A DNA stretch of 58,138 nucleotides from an uncultured Opitutales bacterium (GCA_900548185.1 URJJ01000010.1:1-58138), one strand, 5' to 3'. Shown: positions 43,639 through 54,269, numbered from the stretch's first letter. Translations and numbers: made by a program. Notes: generated by a model not told the origin, from the sequence alone.

Positions 43639-44505
43639 TTATCGGCGCATGCGCTTTAAGATGTCCGAATACGAGTCTATGCGCCTGTCGCGGAAAAACG
43701 GCCACGTGCGCCTGAACTCAGCGGTTTCAGAAATGTCTATGTCGGCGAAAAGTATCTCCTCCGAATCGCCGGAAGCCTGCGCCACGACCTGCCCGTAAGG
43801 GTTCGAGACGAAGCTGTGCCCCCAGAATTTCACGGAGCGGTCCCCGGCCCCCTCGGTGCCGACCCGGTTTACGGCGGCTACGAACACCCCGTTTGCGACA
43901 GCATGCCCGCGCTGCACGGTCTGCCATGCGGTGCGGAAACGCTCAAGCTCCTCCGGGCTTTCGGAGGGGAGCGTACCGATTGCGGTCGGATAGAATATGA
44001 CGCGCGCGCCGTCCAGCGCCGTCAGGCGGGCGGCCTCCGGGTACCACTGGTCCCAGCATATGAGCACCCCTATCCTGCCGAAGCGGGTGTCCCAGGCGCG
44101 GTAGCCGAGGTCGCCGGGGGTGAAGTAAAACTTCTCCTCGAAACAGGGGTCCTGCGGAATGTGCATCTTGCGGTAAGAGCCGAGCATTGTCCCGTCCGCG
44201 TCTATTACGACGCTCGTATTGTGGAACACCTCCCCGCCCCTGTCCTCGAAAAGCGACGCGACAAGCACTATGCCCAGCTCCGCGCAAAGCCCGCAGAGGA
44301 TGCCGGTGGTCTTTCCGGGAATCTTTTCCGCCAATGAGAAGTTTTCGGCGTCCTGAACGAGGCAGAAGTAGTCGCTCAAAAAAAGCTCCTGCGTGCAGAC
44401 CACGTTCACGCCCATTGCGGCGGCCTCGCGTATCTTTGAAATCTGGCGCTCGAGGTTGCGGGATTTTTCACCCTCGCTTTTCATCTGTATCAAGGCTATT
44501 TTCAT
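43639..44505 (-). CDS. aguB: Carbon-nitrogen hydrolase, N-carbamoylputrescine amidase-like
   Basis: A 288-residue nitrilase-superfamily amidase. The catalytic triad is visible: Glu in CTQELFLSDYFC, Lys in SYRKMHIPQDP, Cys in LICWDQWYPEAARL. The DYFC and CWDQWYPE forms are typical of N-carbamoylputrescine amidase (AguB), the polyamine route from agmatine to putrescine. No agmatine deiminase (aguA) is in the window. The true start is MKIALIQMKSEGEKSRN; the open frame runs 128 codons upstream into the protease gene as a shadow. It follows the Ste24-like gene by 22 bp, last in the gat operon. Confidence 0.9.
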   Translation of the reverse strand: MKIALIQMKSEGEKSRNLERQISKIREAAAMGVNVVCTQELFLSDYFCLVQDAENFSLAEKIPGKTTGILCGLCAELGIVLVASLFEDRGGEVFHNTSVVIDADGTMLGSYRKMHIPQDPCFEEKFYFTPGDLGYRAWDTRFGRIGVLICWDQWYPEAARLTALDGARVIFYPTAIGTLPSESPEELERFRTAWQTVQRGHAVANGVFVAAVNRVGTEGAGDRSVKFWGHSFVSNPYGQVVAQASGDSEEILFADIDISETAEFRRTWPFFRDRRIDSYSDILKRMRR

Positions 44506-44527
44506 GGTAAGGCGGAAGTTTGCGGGG

Positions 44528-45778
44528 TCATTTTGCGGAAAGGGCCGCCTCGCGCTCGAGCAGCGTCGGGTGCGAATAGTGGAAGGCGCTGTAAATGCGG
44601 TGCGGCGTGAGGTTGCCGAGGTTTTTGGTATGGAGCTTGCGCAGCGCGGAAACCAGCGCGCCCTCGCCCCCGCACACCTTTTTGGCGAAGGCGTCCGCCT
44701 GGTATTCGTAGCGGCGGCTGAGCATGTTTGACACGGGCGTGAGCCAGAAGGTAACAAGCGGCGCAAGAACCGTGAAAAGCAGGAGCGCCGGGGCCATGCC
44801 GTCGGAAATTTCAAAGCCGAAGCCCTCGTAGAAGCGCGGGCTTTTCGCGAGCCACGCCACTGCGGCAAACCCCGCAAAGAGCATGGCAAACGCCGACGCT
44901 ATCATCTTGGGCACGTGCCCGCGCTTGTAATGCCCTATCTCGTGGGCGAGCACCGCCTCTATTTCGAGGGGGGAAAGCTGAGTCAGGAGGGTGTCGAAAA
45001 GCACTATGCGCCTGAACTTTCCAAAGCCGGTAAAAAAGGCGTTGGAATGGCTGCTGCGCCTGCTTCCGTCCATAACAAAAATCGAGTCGGCCCTGAAGCC
45101 GGCGCGGTCGGCCATGGAAAGCAGCCTGTCGCGGAGCTCCCCGGCCTCAAGCGGGGAAACCTTGTTAAAAAGCGGCATTATAAGGCGGGGATATACGATG
45201 AGCATGGCTATCTGGAAGACGGCAACGGCGCAGAACCCCCATATCCACCACGTGTTTTCAAATACGCCAAACAGCCACAGGATGAGCGAAAGAAGCGGGA
45301 TTCCGAGCGCGAGGGAGAGGGCCAGCTCCTTCAGCTTGTCGCTTATCCAGAGTGCCAGGGTGCTCTTGTTGAAGCCGTACCGCTGCTCCAGCACGAACTG
45401 CGAATACCACTCGGCCGGAAGCTCCGGAAGCCCGGCTACGGCGCTCGCCAGGCAGAGCGCGGCGGCCTGCGCCCAAATGCCCCCGCCGAGGGCCTGGGAA
45501 ATCGAGCAAAACAGCGCCGGATACGCCCCGAACACGAGAAACAGGACAAGCACCGCCGACGAATAGCCGCCTTCAAACAGGCCGAAGCGGATTTTGTCGA
45601 GGGTGTACCTCACGCTTTTAAAATAGTCGGCCTCCTCGACAATTCCGGAAAACGCGGGGGGGACGGCGCGCGAATTGGCGCGCACGTTCGCCGCGTTCAG
45701 GGAGTCCAGCCATGCCGACGCCGCAAACTTCGCAAGTATGAGCGCGGTTGCGGCGAACACTGCGGGGGTCAGTATCAT
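44528..45778 (-). CDS. M48-family (Ste24-like) membrane metalloprotease
   Basis: A 416-residue polytopic zinc protease. An N-terminal M48_N domain with membrane segments (LILAKFAASAWLD..., LLSLILWLFGV) precedes the catalytic part with the zinc motif HEIGHYKRGH, the upstream FGKFRRIVLFDTLL, and the third ligand in YEYQADAFAKKV. This is the layout of Ste24/CAAX-protease-type M48 enzymes rather than of the shorter HtpX. In bacteria such proteins act in membrane-protein quality control. The ATG overlaps the gatB stop by 4 bp, so it is coupled to the amidotransferase genes, with no evident functional link. Confidence 0.93.
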   Translation of the reverse strand: MILTPAVFAATALILAKFAASAWLDSLNAANVRANSRAVPPAFSGIVEEADYFKSVRYTLDKIRFGLFEGGYSSAVLVLFLVFGAYPALFCSISQALGGGIWAQAAALCLASAVAGLPELPAEWYSQFVLEQRYGFNKSTLALWISDKLKELALSLALGIPLLSLILWLFGVFENTWWIWGFCAVAVFQIAMLIVYPRLIMPLFNKVSPLEAGELRDRLLSMADRAGFRADSIFVMDGSRRSSHSNAFFTGFGKFRRIVLFDTLLTQLSPLEIEAVLAHEIGHYKRGHVPKMIASAFAMLFAGFAAVAWLAKSPRFYEGFGFEISDGMAPALLLFTVLAPLVTFWLTPVSNMLSRRYEYQADAFAKKVCGGEGALVSALRKLHTKNLGNLTPHRIYSAFHYSHPTLLEREAALSAK

Positions 45779-47238
45779 TGCGAGACGAGCTTTTTCAATA
45801 TTGACATCACCATGCCCGGGTTGGCCTTGCCCTTTGAAGCCTTCATGACGGGCCCCACGAGGGCGTTTACCGCCTTCTCGTTCCCGGCCCTGAATTCGGC
45901 CACGGCCTTGGGGTTGGCGGCTACGGCGTCCATGCAGAAGCGTTCAAGCTCCCCGGCGTCGCTGTTCTGGGCAAGCCCCTTTTCGGCCACCACATCCGCG
46001 GCAGGCCGTCCCGTCCTGAACATTTCAGCAAAGACCTCCTTGGCCTGGGACTTTGAAATCTTGCCGCTTTCCGTTATTTCCACAAGGCCGGCGAGATGCT
46101 CCGGCGAGATGCGGCACTCGGAAATCGGCGGGCGCGCCTCGCCGAAGTCCGCCGCTGCCGACAGTTCCCTGAGTATGTCGTTTGTTATGAGGTTTGCGAC
46201 TGCCTTCGGGCTTCCTCCGGCCGCGACTGCGGCCTCAAAGTATTCGCACATCCCGCGGTCGGGGCAAATGACGGAGGTGGCCGAATACGGGAGGCCGAAT
46301 TCGGAAATGTACCTGCGCTGGCGCTCGAACGGCTGTTCCGGAATTTCCGCGCGTATTTCCTCTATCAGCTCCCGGGAAATCTTGACGGGCATGAGGTCGG
46401 GCTCGGGGAAGTAGCGGTAGTCGTGCGCGTTCTCCTTGCCGCGCATGGACTGGGAGACGTTCGCCTGGGCGTCCCAGCGGCGCGTTTCCTGGACGATTGG
46501 CAGGCCCTTTCTGGCCGCGTCGGTCTGCCTGCGTATCTCGTACTCTATCGCGTTTTTGACGCCCGAGACGGAGTTGAGGTTTTTAAGCTCCACCTTCACG
46601 CCGAGGCCGGTTTCGCCCTTGGGGCGTATGGAGACGTTGACGTCGCAGCGCATCTGCCCCTTTTCCATGTCGCACTCGGAAACGCCCAGGCCAGATATGC
46701 TCTGCTTGAGGGAGTTCAAGTATGCGAATGCCTCCTCGGCGCTGAACATGTCGGGCTCCGATACTATCTCCATAAGGGGGGTGCCGGCGCGGTTGTAGTC
46801 GACCAGCGAGTCGTGGGCGAAATGCGTAAGCTTTCCGACGTCCTCTTCGAGGTGTATCCTGGTGAGCCTTACCGTGCGGTGCGGGCCCATCTCTCCCCTG
46901 GACGCCCCGGGCAGCTCTATTTCAACGCCGCCGCCCGCGCAGAGGGGCTGGTCGTACTGCGAAAGCTGGTAGTTTTTGGGGCTGTCGGGGTAGAAGTAGT
47001 TTTTGCGGTCCCACTTTGTGATTTCGGGGATTTCGCAGCCGAACATCAGCCCGACTTTTATTGTGTCGCGTATCGCGGCGAAATTGAGGACGGGCAGGAC
47101 GCCGGGAAGCGCCATGACCACCGGGTCTGTGAGCGTGTTGGGCTCCTCGCCGAACCTGTACGGCGCGGCCGTGAACATCTTAGTCTTAGTGTTGAGCTGG
47201 ACGTGGACTTCCAGCCCTATTACCGGTTCGTATTCCAT
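45775..47238 (-). CDS. gatB: Aspartyl/glutamyl-tRNA amidotransferase subunit B
   Basis: GatB binds and activates misacylated Glu-tRNAGln or Asp-tRNAAsn for amidation. The 487-residue protein begins MEYEPVIGLEVHVQLNTKTKMF, has the zinc/active-site region RKNYFYPDSPKNYQLSQYDQPLC, the LEEDVGKL stretch, and YNRAGTPLMEIVSEPD. The C-terminal tRNA-binding YqeY-like domain includes AVNALVGPVMKASKGKANPG. All parts are present and of normal size. It is 4 bp from gatA and overlaps the protease gene. Confidence 0.97.
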   Translation of the reverse strand: MEYEPVIGLEVHVQLNTKTKMFTAAPYRFGEEPNTLTDPVVMALPGVLPVLNFAAIRDTIKVGLMFGCEIPEITKWDRKNYFYPDSPKNYQLSQYDQPLCAGGGVEIELPGASRGEMGPHRTVRLTRIHLEEDVGKLTHFAHDSLVDYNRAGTPLMEIVSEPDMFSAEEAFAYLNSLKQSISGLGVSECDMEKGQMRCDVNVSIRPKGETGLGVKVELKNLNSVSGVKNAIEYEIRRQTDAARKGLPIVQETRRWDAQANVSQSMRGKENAHDYRYFPEPDLMPVKISRELIEEIRAEIPEQPFERQRRYISEFGLPYSATSVICPDRGMCEYFEAAVAAGGSPKAVANLITNDILRELSAAADFGEARPPISECRISPEHLAGLVEITESGKISKSQAKEVFAEMFRTGRPAADVVAEKGLAQNSDAGELERFCMDAVAANPKAVAEFRAGNEKAVNALVGPVMKASKGKANPGMVMSILKKLVSQ

Positions 47239-47242
47239 TGTC

Positions 47243-48712
<1,470 letters not shown>

Positions 48713-48741
48713 TGCTGTGCGTCTTGTTCGGTTTTTCCCGG

Positions 48742-49038
48742 CTATGCGTCGTCAACGACTTTGGGGACAACTATCTGGCCGTCGCGGCTCTCGGGGGCGT
48801 TCATGAGCGCCTGCTCCACGGTGAGGGTCGGGCCCTCCTCGTCGCCGCGCCACACGTTGTAAACCGCATGGGCGTGCGCGCAAGGCTCCACGCCCTCGAC
48901 GTCCACCTTTGAAAGCTTTTCAAAATATCCCAATATCTGGCCGAGCTGGGCCGAAAATTTCTCCTTTTCGGCCTCCGTGAGCTCTATGCGCGCCAAGCCT
49001 GCGACATACGAAATGTCAATCGGTGCATTTTTGTCCAT
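48742..49038 (-). CDS. gatC: Aspartyl/glutamyl-tRNA amidotransferase subunit C
   Basis: GatC is the small stabilising subunit of GatCAB. It has 98 residues from the ATG at 49036-49038: ISYVAGLARIELTEAEKEKFSAQL (the conserved VAxLARLxLxxxE helix), IL-YFEKLSKVDVEGVEP, and the C-terminal ESRDGQIVVPKVVD. The frame is open for 143 further codons upstream, but that stretch is Arg/Pro-rich, lies opposite pilT and is not coding. First gene of the gatC-gatA-gatB-protease-amidase series. Confidence 0.95.
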   Translation of the reverse strand: MDKNAPIDISYVAGLARIELTEAEKEKFSAQLGQILGYFEKLSKVDVEGVEPCAHAHAVYNVWRGDEEGPTLTVEQALMNAPESRDGQIVVPKVVDDA

Positions 49039-49166
49039 AAGCGGCCCATTTTTGCAAAACGCCGGGCGTTGACAAGCATTTTCAGCCCCGCGCGCCTCCA
49101 AAAAATTCGGCGCAAGAATCGCATTTTTGCGCTTGAACGCGCCCCCGGGCGGCATAGCATGCGCGC

Positions 49167-50246
49167 ATGGCATTTCTAGAGTCCTACTTGGCTGCGGCCA
49201 TTTCCCAAAACGCGTCGGACATACACATGTGCGAGGGCGCCCCCGTGCGCGCACGTATAGACGGCAATGTGTTCGCTTCAGACTCCCCGCCACCGGACAT
49301 GCGCAAAATTTTCGAGGAAACAATGGCCGCCTGCACTCCTGAGGCCCGCGCCCGGGCGGAGGCCGATTTCGCTGCGCTCCACGACGTGTCCGTATCTTTC
49401 GGCACACCTGGCGGGATGCGCGTCCGCGCAACATTTTACCGGGACGAAAACGGCATGTGCGCGGCAATGCGCATAATCCCGGCCGAGCCTCGGGACGCAG
49501 AATGCCTTAAAATCCCGCCGGCTGCGATGGAGGTCTGCTCTGCAAACCGAGGCATGTTCATAGTAACAGGATCGACAGGCTCCGGGAAATCCACAACACT
49601 CGCCTGCATGGTGGACAGGATAAACCGGGAGCGCAGGGGGCACATAATAACGCTCGAAGACCCCATAGAATACATCATGCCCTCAAAGTCCTGCATCGTA
49701 AACCAGCGCGAGATAGGCAGGCACGTCCAGAGTTTCGCAAGCGGCCTGAAAAGCATGATGCGCGAAGACCCGAACGTGGTGGTAATAGGCGAGCTGCGCG
49801 ACATCGAATCGATGCGCGCGGCGATACAGCTTGCAGAAACCGGCCACCTTGTGCTGACGACCCTGCACACGCGCAGCGCCCCGTCCTCCATCGACCGCCT
49901 CATAGGCGCATTCCCGCCCGACGACCAGCAGCAGGTGCGCATGATGCTTGCGGACAACCTCATAGGCGTACTGGCCCAGGCCCTCTTCCCGAGGCGGGAG
50001 GGCGGCAGGGTCGCGGCGTTTGAGCTTCTGCTAAATAACGACGCCGTAAAAAACAACATCCGCGAGCAAAAGATATACCAGGTGGACAACATCCTCCAGA
50101 CGGCTTCAAAACAGGGCATGATATCCATGGAAGACAGCATAGCGGCCCTGGTCCGCAGCGGCGAGGTCAGCTACGAGGCGGCAGTTGCAAACGCCCCCTC
50201 CCGCACAAAGCTCGCCGCAAAATTTAAAAGCGTCTTCGGCATTTGA
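49167..50246 (+). CDS. pilT: Twitching-motility retraction ATPase PilT
   Basis: PilT powers pilus retraction. The 359-residue protein has ASDIHMCEG at the N-terminal domain (the SD(L/I)H motif), Walker A TGSTGSGKSTTLA, the Asp box LEDPIEYIM, Walker B VVVIGELRDIES, the His box GHLVLTTLHTRSA, and the AAF-ELLLNN region followed by IREQKIYQVDNILQT, typical of PilT rather than PilB. There is no N-terminal MshEN domain and no zinc site. It is 40 kb from the pilB-pilC group and transcribed alone, divergent from gatC. Confidence 0.95.
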   Translation: MAFLESYLAAAISQNASDIHMCEGAPVRARIDGNVFASDSPPPDMRKIFEETMAACTPEARARAEADFAALHDVSVSFGTPGGMRVRATFYRDENGMCAAMRIIPAEPRDAECLKIPPAAMEVCSANRGMFIVTGSTGSGKSTTLACMVDRINRERRGHIITLEDPIEYIMPSKSCIVNQREIGRHVQSFASGLKSMMREDPNVVVIGELRDIESMRAAIQLAETGHLVLTTLHTRSAPSSIDRLIGAFPPDDQQQVRMMLADNLIGVLAQALFPRREGGRVAAFELLLNNDAVKNNIREQKIYQVDNILQTASKQGMISMEDSIAALVRSGEVSYEAAVANAPSRTKLAAKFKSVFGI

Positions 50247-50352
50247 AGCCTGAAATGCCCGGATTGCGGAAGCGCTCCAGCCGCCGTCCGGCGCCGGGCG
50301 GGCATAAGAAAAACGCAGATGCGCGCACCGAGCCCCGGGCGCGGGCGGAGCC

Positions 50353-51228
50353 CTAGCCGCCCCCGCCGGTTATCGTGATAAGCTCGACCCTCGGCGTGCA
50401 AAAAAACCTCGCGGGTATCGTCGAGGTGCCCACGCCCCTTGTCACAAACATTGGAATTCCAAGGTAATTCACAAACAATCCGTCCGCCCTGCCCTGCCCC
50501 GCCGCAGCTCCCATCCCCAGTGGGGAGCCGACGAGCGGAAGGCGCACCTGCCCCCCGTGCGTATGCCCCGCAAAAACCGCCGAAGCCTTCCTGGGCAGGG
50601 CCGGGAATAGCTCAGGCTCGTGCGTGAGAAACAGGCACGGCGCGCCCGGAGGGACGTTTTCAAACGCCTTTTTCAGGCTGAATCGGGAAGTTGCCATGTC
50701 CGGAATGCCCGCGACAAAAAAGGTTCCGAGGGGGGAATCCACCCTGATGCTTGAGCTGTCAAGAAAGCGTATTCCGACGCCCTCCAAGGCGCGCGTCAGA
50801 CCGGCGGCCCCGGCGTACTCGTCGTGGTTTCCTGTCACCGCAAATTTGCCGAGCGGCGCGCGGAGGCCGGAGAGGATGCCCGCAAGCTCCTCAGGCGGCA
50901 TGGACGTCAGGTTAAAGCCGCCGTTTACAAAGTCCCCGAGGAGGAGCACGATGTCGGGGGAGAGCGAGTTAACCTCCTCCACGACCCTACCCACGCGCCA
51001 CTTTTCAAACGGCATCCCGCCGGCGTGAATGTCGCTTACAACCGCGATGCGAAGCCCGCCGAGGGATTCGGGCCAGTTCTTCGAGACAATTTGAGTGCGC
51101 TCCGAATGCAGCGCAAAGTAAGGCTCGTACACGAACGCGTCCGCAAAGGCAAAAAGCGCGGCCGCCGCCAGGGCAAGACGCAGCACCCTGCGCGCTTTCC
51201 CGCGGCGCGGGGCCGGGGCGTCAGGCAT
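50353..51228 (-). CDS. Membrane-anchored metallophosphoesterase, candidate LpxG (UDP-2,3-diacylglucosamine hydrolase)
   Basis: A 291-residue calcineurin-like phosphoesterase with one N-terminal membrane segment (VLRLALAAAALFAFADAFVY). All metal-binding blocks are present: SDIHAG, LGDFVNGG, GNHDEY, LTHEPE and GHTHGGQ. This layout is that of YaeI/YkuE proteins and of LpxG, the chlamydial enzyme that replaces LpxH in lipid A synthesis. The gene overlaps the end of waaA (Kdo transferase) by 8 bp, which supports a role in lipid A. The annotation as LpxG is inference from context. The start MPDAPAPRRGK was chosen because the longer frame is Arg-rich and overlaps waaA much further. Confidence 0.75.
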   Translation of the reverse strand: MPDAPAPRRGKARRVLRLALAAAALFAFADAFVYEPYFALHSERTQIVSKNWPESLGGLRIAVVSDIHAGGMPFEKWRVGRVVEEVNSLSPDIVLLLGDFVNGGFNLTSMPPEELAGILSGLRAPLGKFAVTGNHDEYAGAAGLTRALEGVGIRFLDSSSIRVDSPLGTFFVAGIPDMATSRFSLKKAFENVPPGAPCLFLTHEPELFPALPRKASAVFAGHTHGGQVRLPLVGSPLGMGAAAGQGRADGLFVNYLGIPMFVTRGVGTSTIPARFFCTPRVELITITGGGG

Positions 51229-52525
51229 TCCCCGCCCTCCGCGAAAGGGCGTCGAGAATTTCGAGGCTCCTCTTTGATGCGCCCGAATTTGACGCGTGCC
51301 ACGCCCTGGCGGCCTTTGAAAGTTCGGCGCGCCGCCCGGGGCTGCCCGCAAGCTCCGCAAGGGCCGCGCGCACGCACGCCTCGTCAGACGCCTCCATGAA
51401 GGCCCCCGCATCGCGAAGCGAAGCGCACATCTGCCTGAAATTGGTCATGTTGGGCCCGCACACAAAAGGCACCCCGGCCGCCGCGCAGTCGAGCGGGGAC
51501 TGGCCTCCGGAATTCGGCGGCATCGACTTTCCGATAAACGCGAAGTCCGCCGCCTGCGTGAGGGTGCGCAGCTCCCCCGTGGTGTCGCCCACATAGGCGA
51601 AAGTCCCCTCCGGGGCGGCGGCAGACCCGCTTCTGAAATGGAAGCGGACCCCGAGCCTTTCGAGGGTTTCGCGCACGGCCCCGCGACGCTCGGCGTGGCG
51701 CGGTACAATCAAAAGGCGCACGTCGCCCCCCCCTTCCGAGGAAATCGACTGCGCGATTTTCACCAGCATCTCCTCCTCGCCCTCCCATGTCGAAGAGCCC
51801 AAAAGCACGAGGGATGAGTCGGCAAAGCCCATGCCGCGCCGCAGTTCCAGCCTTTCTTCCCGCGACAGCAGCCGTTCCGGGCCGGAGTCGAACTTTATGT
51901 TGCCCGTGCACGCAAGCCTTGCGGGGTCGGCCCCGAGGGCGGCGAAACGCTCCATGTCCTGCCCGCTCCCGCACGCGATGAAATCAATCCCCGAAAAAAT
52001 CCTGCGGGCTATGCCCGGAACCTTTGAATACCTGGAAAAGCTCCTGTCTGAAAGGCGCGCGTTCAAAAGCGCGACGGGCACGCCCCTGGAACGCGCCTGA
52101 TGGATGTGCTCCGGCCAAAGCTCGCCCTCCATCAGCACACACAGGTCCGGCCTTATCCGGTCCCATGCCGAAGAGCTGAACGGGGCGAAGTCGAATGGGA
52201 ATATGCCAACATGCGCGCACAGGCCCGCGTACTTTTTGCACAGCACCGCATAGCCGGTGCTTGTCGTCGTGGTGACGACCGCCTCGTAGCGCCCGGAGGC
52301 CGCCATGAGCTTCAAAAGCGCGGCGCACGCCTCAACCTCGCCGACGCTGACGGCCTGTATCCAAACCCTCACCTTGCCGGCGGCCGGAGGCGGGAGGCGG
52401 CCGATTAGGCCGAAGCGGTGGGAAAAGTCCCTTCCGTAGCCCCCGCGCCTGAGCATCCGGGCGGCGTAATACGGCATGGCGAGCGCCATCGCGGGCAGGA
52501 AGGCGAGCCTGTAAAGCCAAATCAT
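51221..52525 (-). CDS. waaA: 3-deoxy-D-manno-octulosonic acid (Kdo) transferase
   Basis: WaaA (KdtA) adds Kdo to lipid IVA at the inner membrane. The 434-residue protein begins MIWLYRLAFLPAMALAMPYYAARM (membrane anchor), then WIQAVSVGEVEA, the catalytic-Glu motif LMEGELWPE, SRYSKVPGIARRIF, and TGNIKFD. The donor-binding end reads YVGDTTGELRTLTQAADFAFIGKSM with GGQSPLDCAA where GGHNPLEPA is usual. The open frame is 71 codons longer, overlapping the ketoacyl synthase gene, so the inner start was used. It lies between the ketoacyl synthase gene (7 bp) and the phosphoesterase gene. Confidence 0.93.
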   Translation of the reverse strand: MIWLYRLAFLPAMALAMPYYAARMLRRGGYGRDFSHRFGLIGRLPPPAAGKVRVWIQAVSVGEVEACAALLKLMAASGRYEAVVTTTTSTGYAVLCKKYAGLCAHVGIFPFDFAPFSSSAWDRIRPDLCVLMEGELWPEHIHQARSRGVPVALLNARLSDRSFSRYSKVPGIARRIFSGIDFIACGSGQDMERFAALGADPARLACTGNIKFDSGPERLLSREERLELRRGMGFADSSLVLLGSSTWEGEEEMLVKIAQSISSEGGGDVRLLIVPRHAERRGAVRETLERLGVRFHFRSGSAAAPEGTFAYVGDTTGELRTLTQAADFAFIGKSMPPNSGGQSPLDCAAAGVPFVCGPNMTNFRQMCASLRDAGAFMEASDEACVRAALAELAGSPGRRAELSKAARAWHASNSGASKRSLEILDALSRRAGNA

Positions 52526-52532
52526 GGGGCCG

Positions 52533-53795
52533 TCAAGCCTTCCCGAAGAGAAGCGCCGTGTTTGCGCCGCCGAAGCCGCTGCTAAGCGACATCGCGACCC
52601 CCAGGTCCGCATCCCGAGTTTCGGTCGGGATGTTGAAAGGTTTCGCGGCCTCGTCCAGCTCCGAGATGTTCGCAGACCCCGGGATGAAGCCGCCTTCGAG
52701 GGCGAGGGCGCAGAAGCCCGCCTCCATGACGCCCGCAAGCGACAGCCCGTGGCCAGTCAGGGCCTTGGTGCTGCTGAGCGGCACGGAGGGCGACGCCCCG
52801 AATTCCTTTTCGATTGCGCGCAGCTCCGCGACGTCCCCGATAGGCGTCGATGTCGCGTGGGTGTTTATGTAGCCGACGTCCCCCGGGGTGAGCCCGGAAG
52901 CCCTGAATGCGTTTCTGACTGCAAGCGCCAGGCCGTCGCCTCCGGGGTGCGGTATCGCGACGTTGTATCCGTCGCTGCCCTGGCCCCAGCCGAGCATCCT
53001 TGCGTAAATCCTCGCCCCGCGCGACTTCGCCTCCTCCTCGTCCTCAAGGACTGCGACGACCGCGCCGCCGGTACCCACAAATCCGTCCCTGGCCTTGTCG
53101 TACGGCCTTGAAGCCTTCGCGGGATCGGGGTTTGAAGAGAGGGCCCTCATGCCCGCAAACGGGAGTATAGTCCGCTCGTCGCCGTCCTCGCCGCCCACCA
53201 CGAACATGCGCTTCTGGCGTCCGGAGGCAATCTCGTCAAATGCGAACCCCATCGCGTGCGACGAGCTTGCGCAGGCGGACGCGAACCCGCAGCTTGCCCC
53301 CTTTATTTTGAAGGCTGAAACGAGATTGAAAGAGAGCGTACCCACAACCGACGAAACCACCCCCATAGGCGGGCAGCGCGACACGCCGATTCTGTCCATG
53401 CGCTGCATGTTGCTGTAAAGCATTGAAGTGGAGCCTGCGGAGGCCGTGTACATGCCGGTGTCGTCGTTTGACACTTCGCCTTCGGAAAGGCCGGCGTCGG
53501 CGACGGCCTGCCTCATGGCGCAGTATGCGTACAGGCAGTGCGGCGAAAATCCCCGCAGCACGTCCCTGCGGACGGAGTATTCCCCGGGGAACGTCCAGTC
53601 CTCCGGATCAGAGCCGGCGACGGAGAAGCCCTTGACGGTTCCCGCGCACTTGACCGGTATTTTCGGATCCGCGAATGGCGGGTAAAGCTCGATGCCGGAC
53701 ACAAGCCACTTGAGGCTTTCCAGCACGCTCGCCTTTGAATTGCCGATGCTCGTTATAAAACCGAGGCCGGTTATGACAACTTTTCCGGAGCCCAT
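52533..53795 (-). CDS. Beta-ketoacyl-ACP synthase (FabB/FabF family)
   Basis: A 420-residue condensing enzyme of fatty acid synthesis. The C-H-H catalytic set is complete: Cys in SACASSSHAMGFA, His in NTHATSTPIGDVAEL, His in SSTKALTGHGLSLAG, then the C-terminal SLSSGFGGANTALLF. SACASSSH and the VVGGEDGD stretch lean toward FabB. It lies 3 bp after the FabZ-like dehydratase gene and 7 bp before waaA, so it belongs to an envelope-lipid operon rather than to a full fab cluster. Whether it serves housekeeping or a dedicated chain cannot be told. Confidence 0.92.
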   Translation of the reverse strand: MGSGKVVITGLGFITSIGNSKASVLESLKWLVSGIELYPPFADPKIPVKCAGTVKGFSVAGSDPEDWTFPGEYSVRRDVLRGFSPHCLYAYCAMRQAVADAGLSEGEVSNDDTGMYTASAGSTSMLYSNMQRMDRIGVSRCPPMGVVSSVVGTLSFNLVSAFKIKGASCGFASACASSSHAMGFAFDEIASGRQKRMFVVGGEDGDERTILPFAGMRALSSNPDPAKASRPYDKARDGFVGTGGAVVAVLEDEEEAKSRGARIYARMLGWGQGSDGYNVAIPHPGGDGLALAVRNAFRASGLTPGDVGYINTHATSTPIGDVAELRAIEKEFGASPSVPLSSTKALTGHGLSLAGVMEAGFCALALEGGFIPGSANISELDEAAKPFNIPTETRDADLGVAMSLSSGFGGANTALLFGKA

Positions 53796-53798
53796 TTG

Positions 53799-54269
53799 TC
53801 AGTCCTTTGAATTGAGATAGTCGAAAGTTAGGGAAATTTTTTCGGCGAACGCGGCCGGCTGGCCCCCGACTTCCACCCGCCCCTCAAACATGCCAAGGGG
53901 GTGGCGGATGCGCTTCAGCTTCACGCTGAAGTCGAGCCTGTCGCCGGGGCGGCATATGCGCGTGCAGCGCACCCCGTCGGTTGAGGTGAAGAATATCCTC
54001 GATGAATTTATGCGGGTCTCCCCCCCGGCCAGGTCGTATTTTATAAGGTAAAATATGGCAAGCTGCCCCAGGGCCTCGAGCATTATGGACGCCGGAAAGA
54101 CCGGATTCCCCGGGAAATGCCCGGCAAGGAAGTCTTCCCGGCCCGTTATGAGGTAAGAGCCCGTGGCGCAGTCGTCCGCCAGCTCCGCCGAATCCAGAAA
54201 AAGGAAAGGCGGCTGCTGCGGCATGACCGAGCGGATGTCTTCTTTTGAAAATTTCTGAGTTCTGCCCAT
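53799..54269 (-). CDS. FabZ/FabA-like 3-hydroxyacyl-ACP dehydratase
   Basis: A 156-residue hot-dog fold dehydratase. The catalytic His and Glu are visible in AGHFPGNPVFPASIMLEALGQLAI, which keeps HFPxxP-xP but has PAS where FabZ has PGV. PQQPPFLFLD near the N terminus (usual form HRYPFLLVD) and FSVKLKRIRHPLGMFEGRVEV in the C-terminal strands fit the family. It starts the minus-strand operon dehydratase-ketoacyl synthase-waaA-phosphoesterase and faces nadK across about 90 bp. The pairing with a condensing enzyme hints at a specialised acyl chain. Confidence 0.88.
   Translation of the reverse strand: MGRTQKFSKEDIRSVMPQQPPFLFLDSAELADDCATGSYLITGREDFLAGHFPGNPVFPASIMLEALGQLAIFYLIKYDLAGGETRINSSRIFFTSTDGVRCTRICRPGDRLDFSVKLKRIRHPLGMFEGRVEVGGQPAAFAEKISLTFDYLNSKD

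Noticed and set aside
44506..44889. Upstream extension of the amidase frame (128 codons)
   Set aside because: It overlaps the Ste24-like protease gene in another frame and is Arg/Ser-rich; the nitrilase fold starts exactly at the inner ATG.
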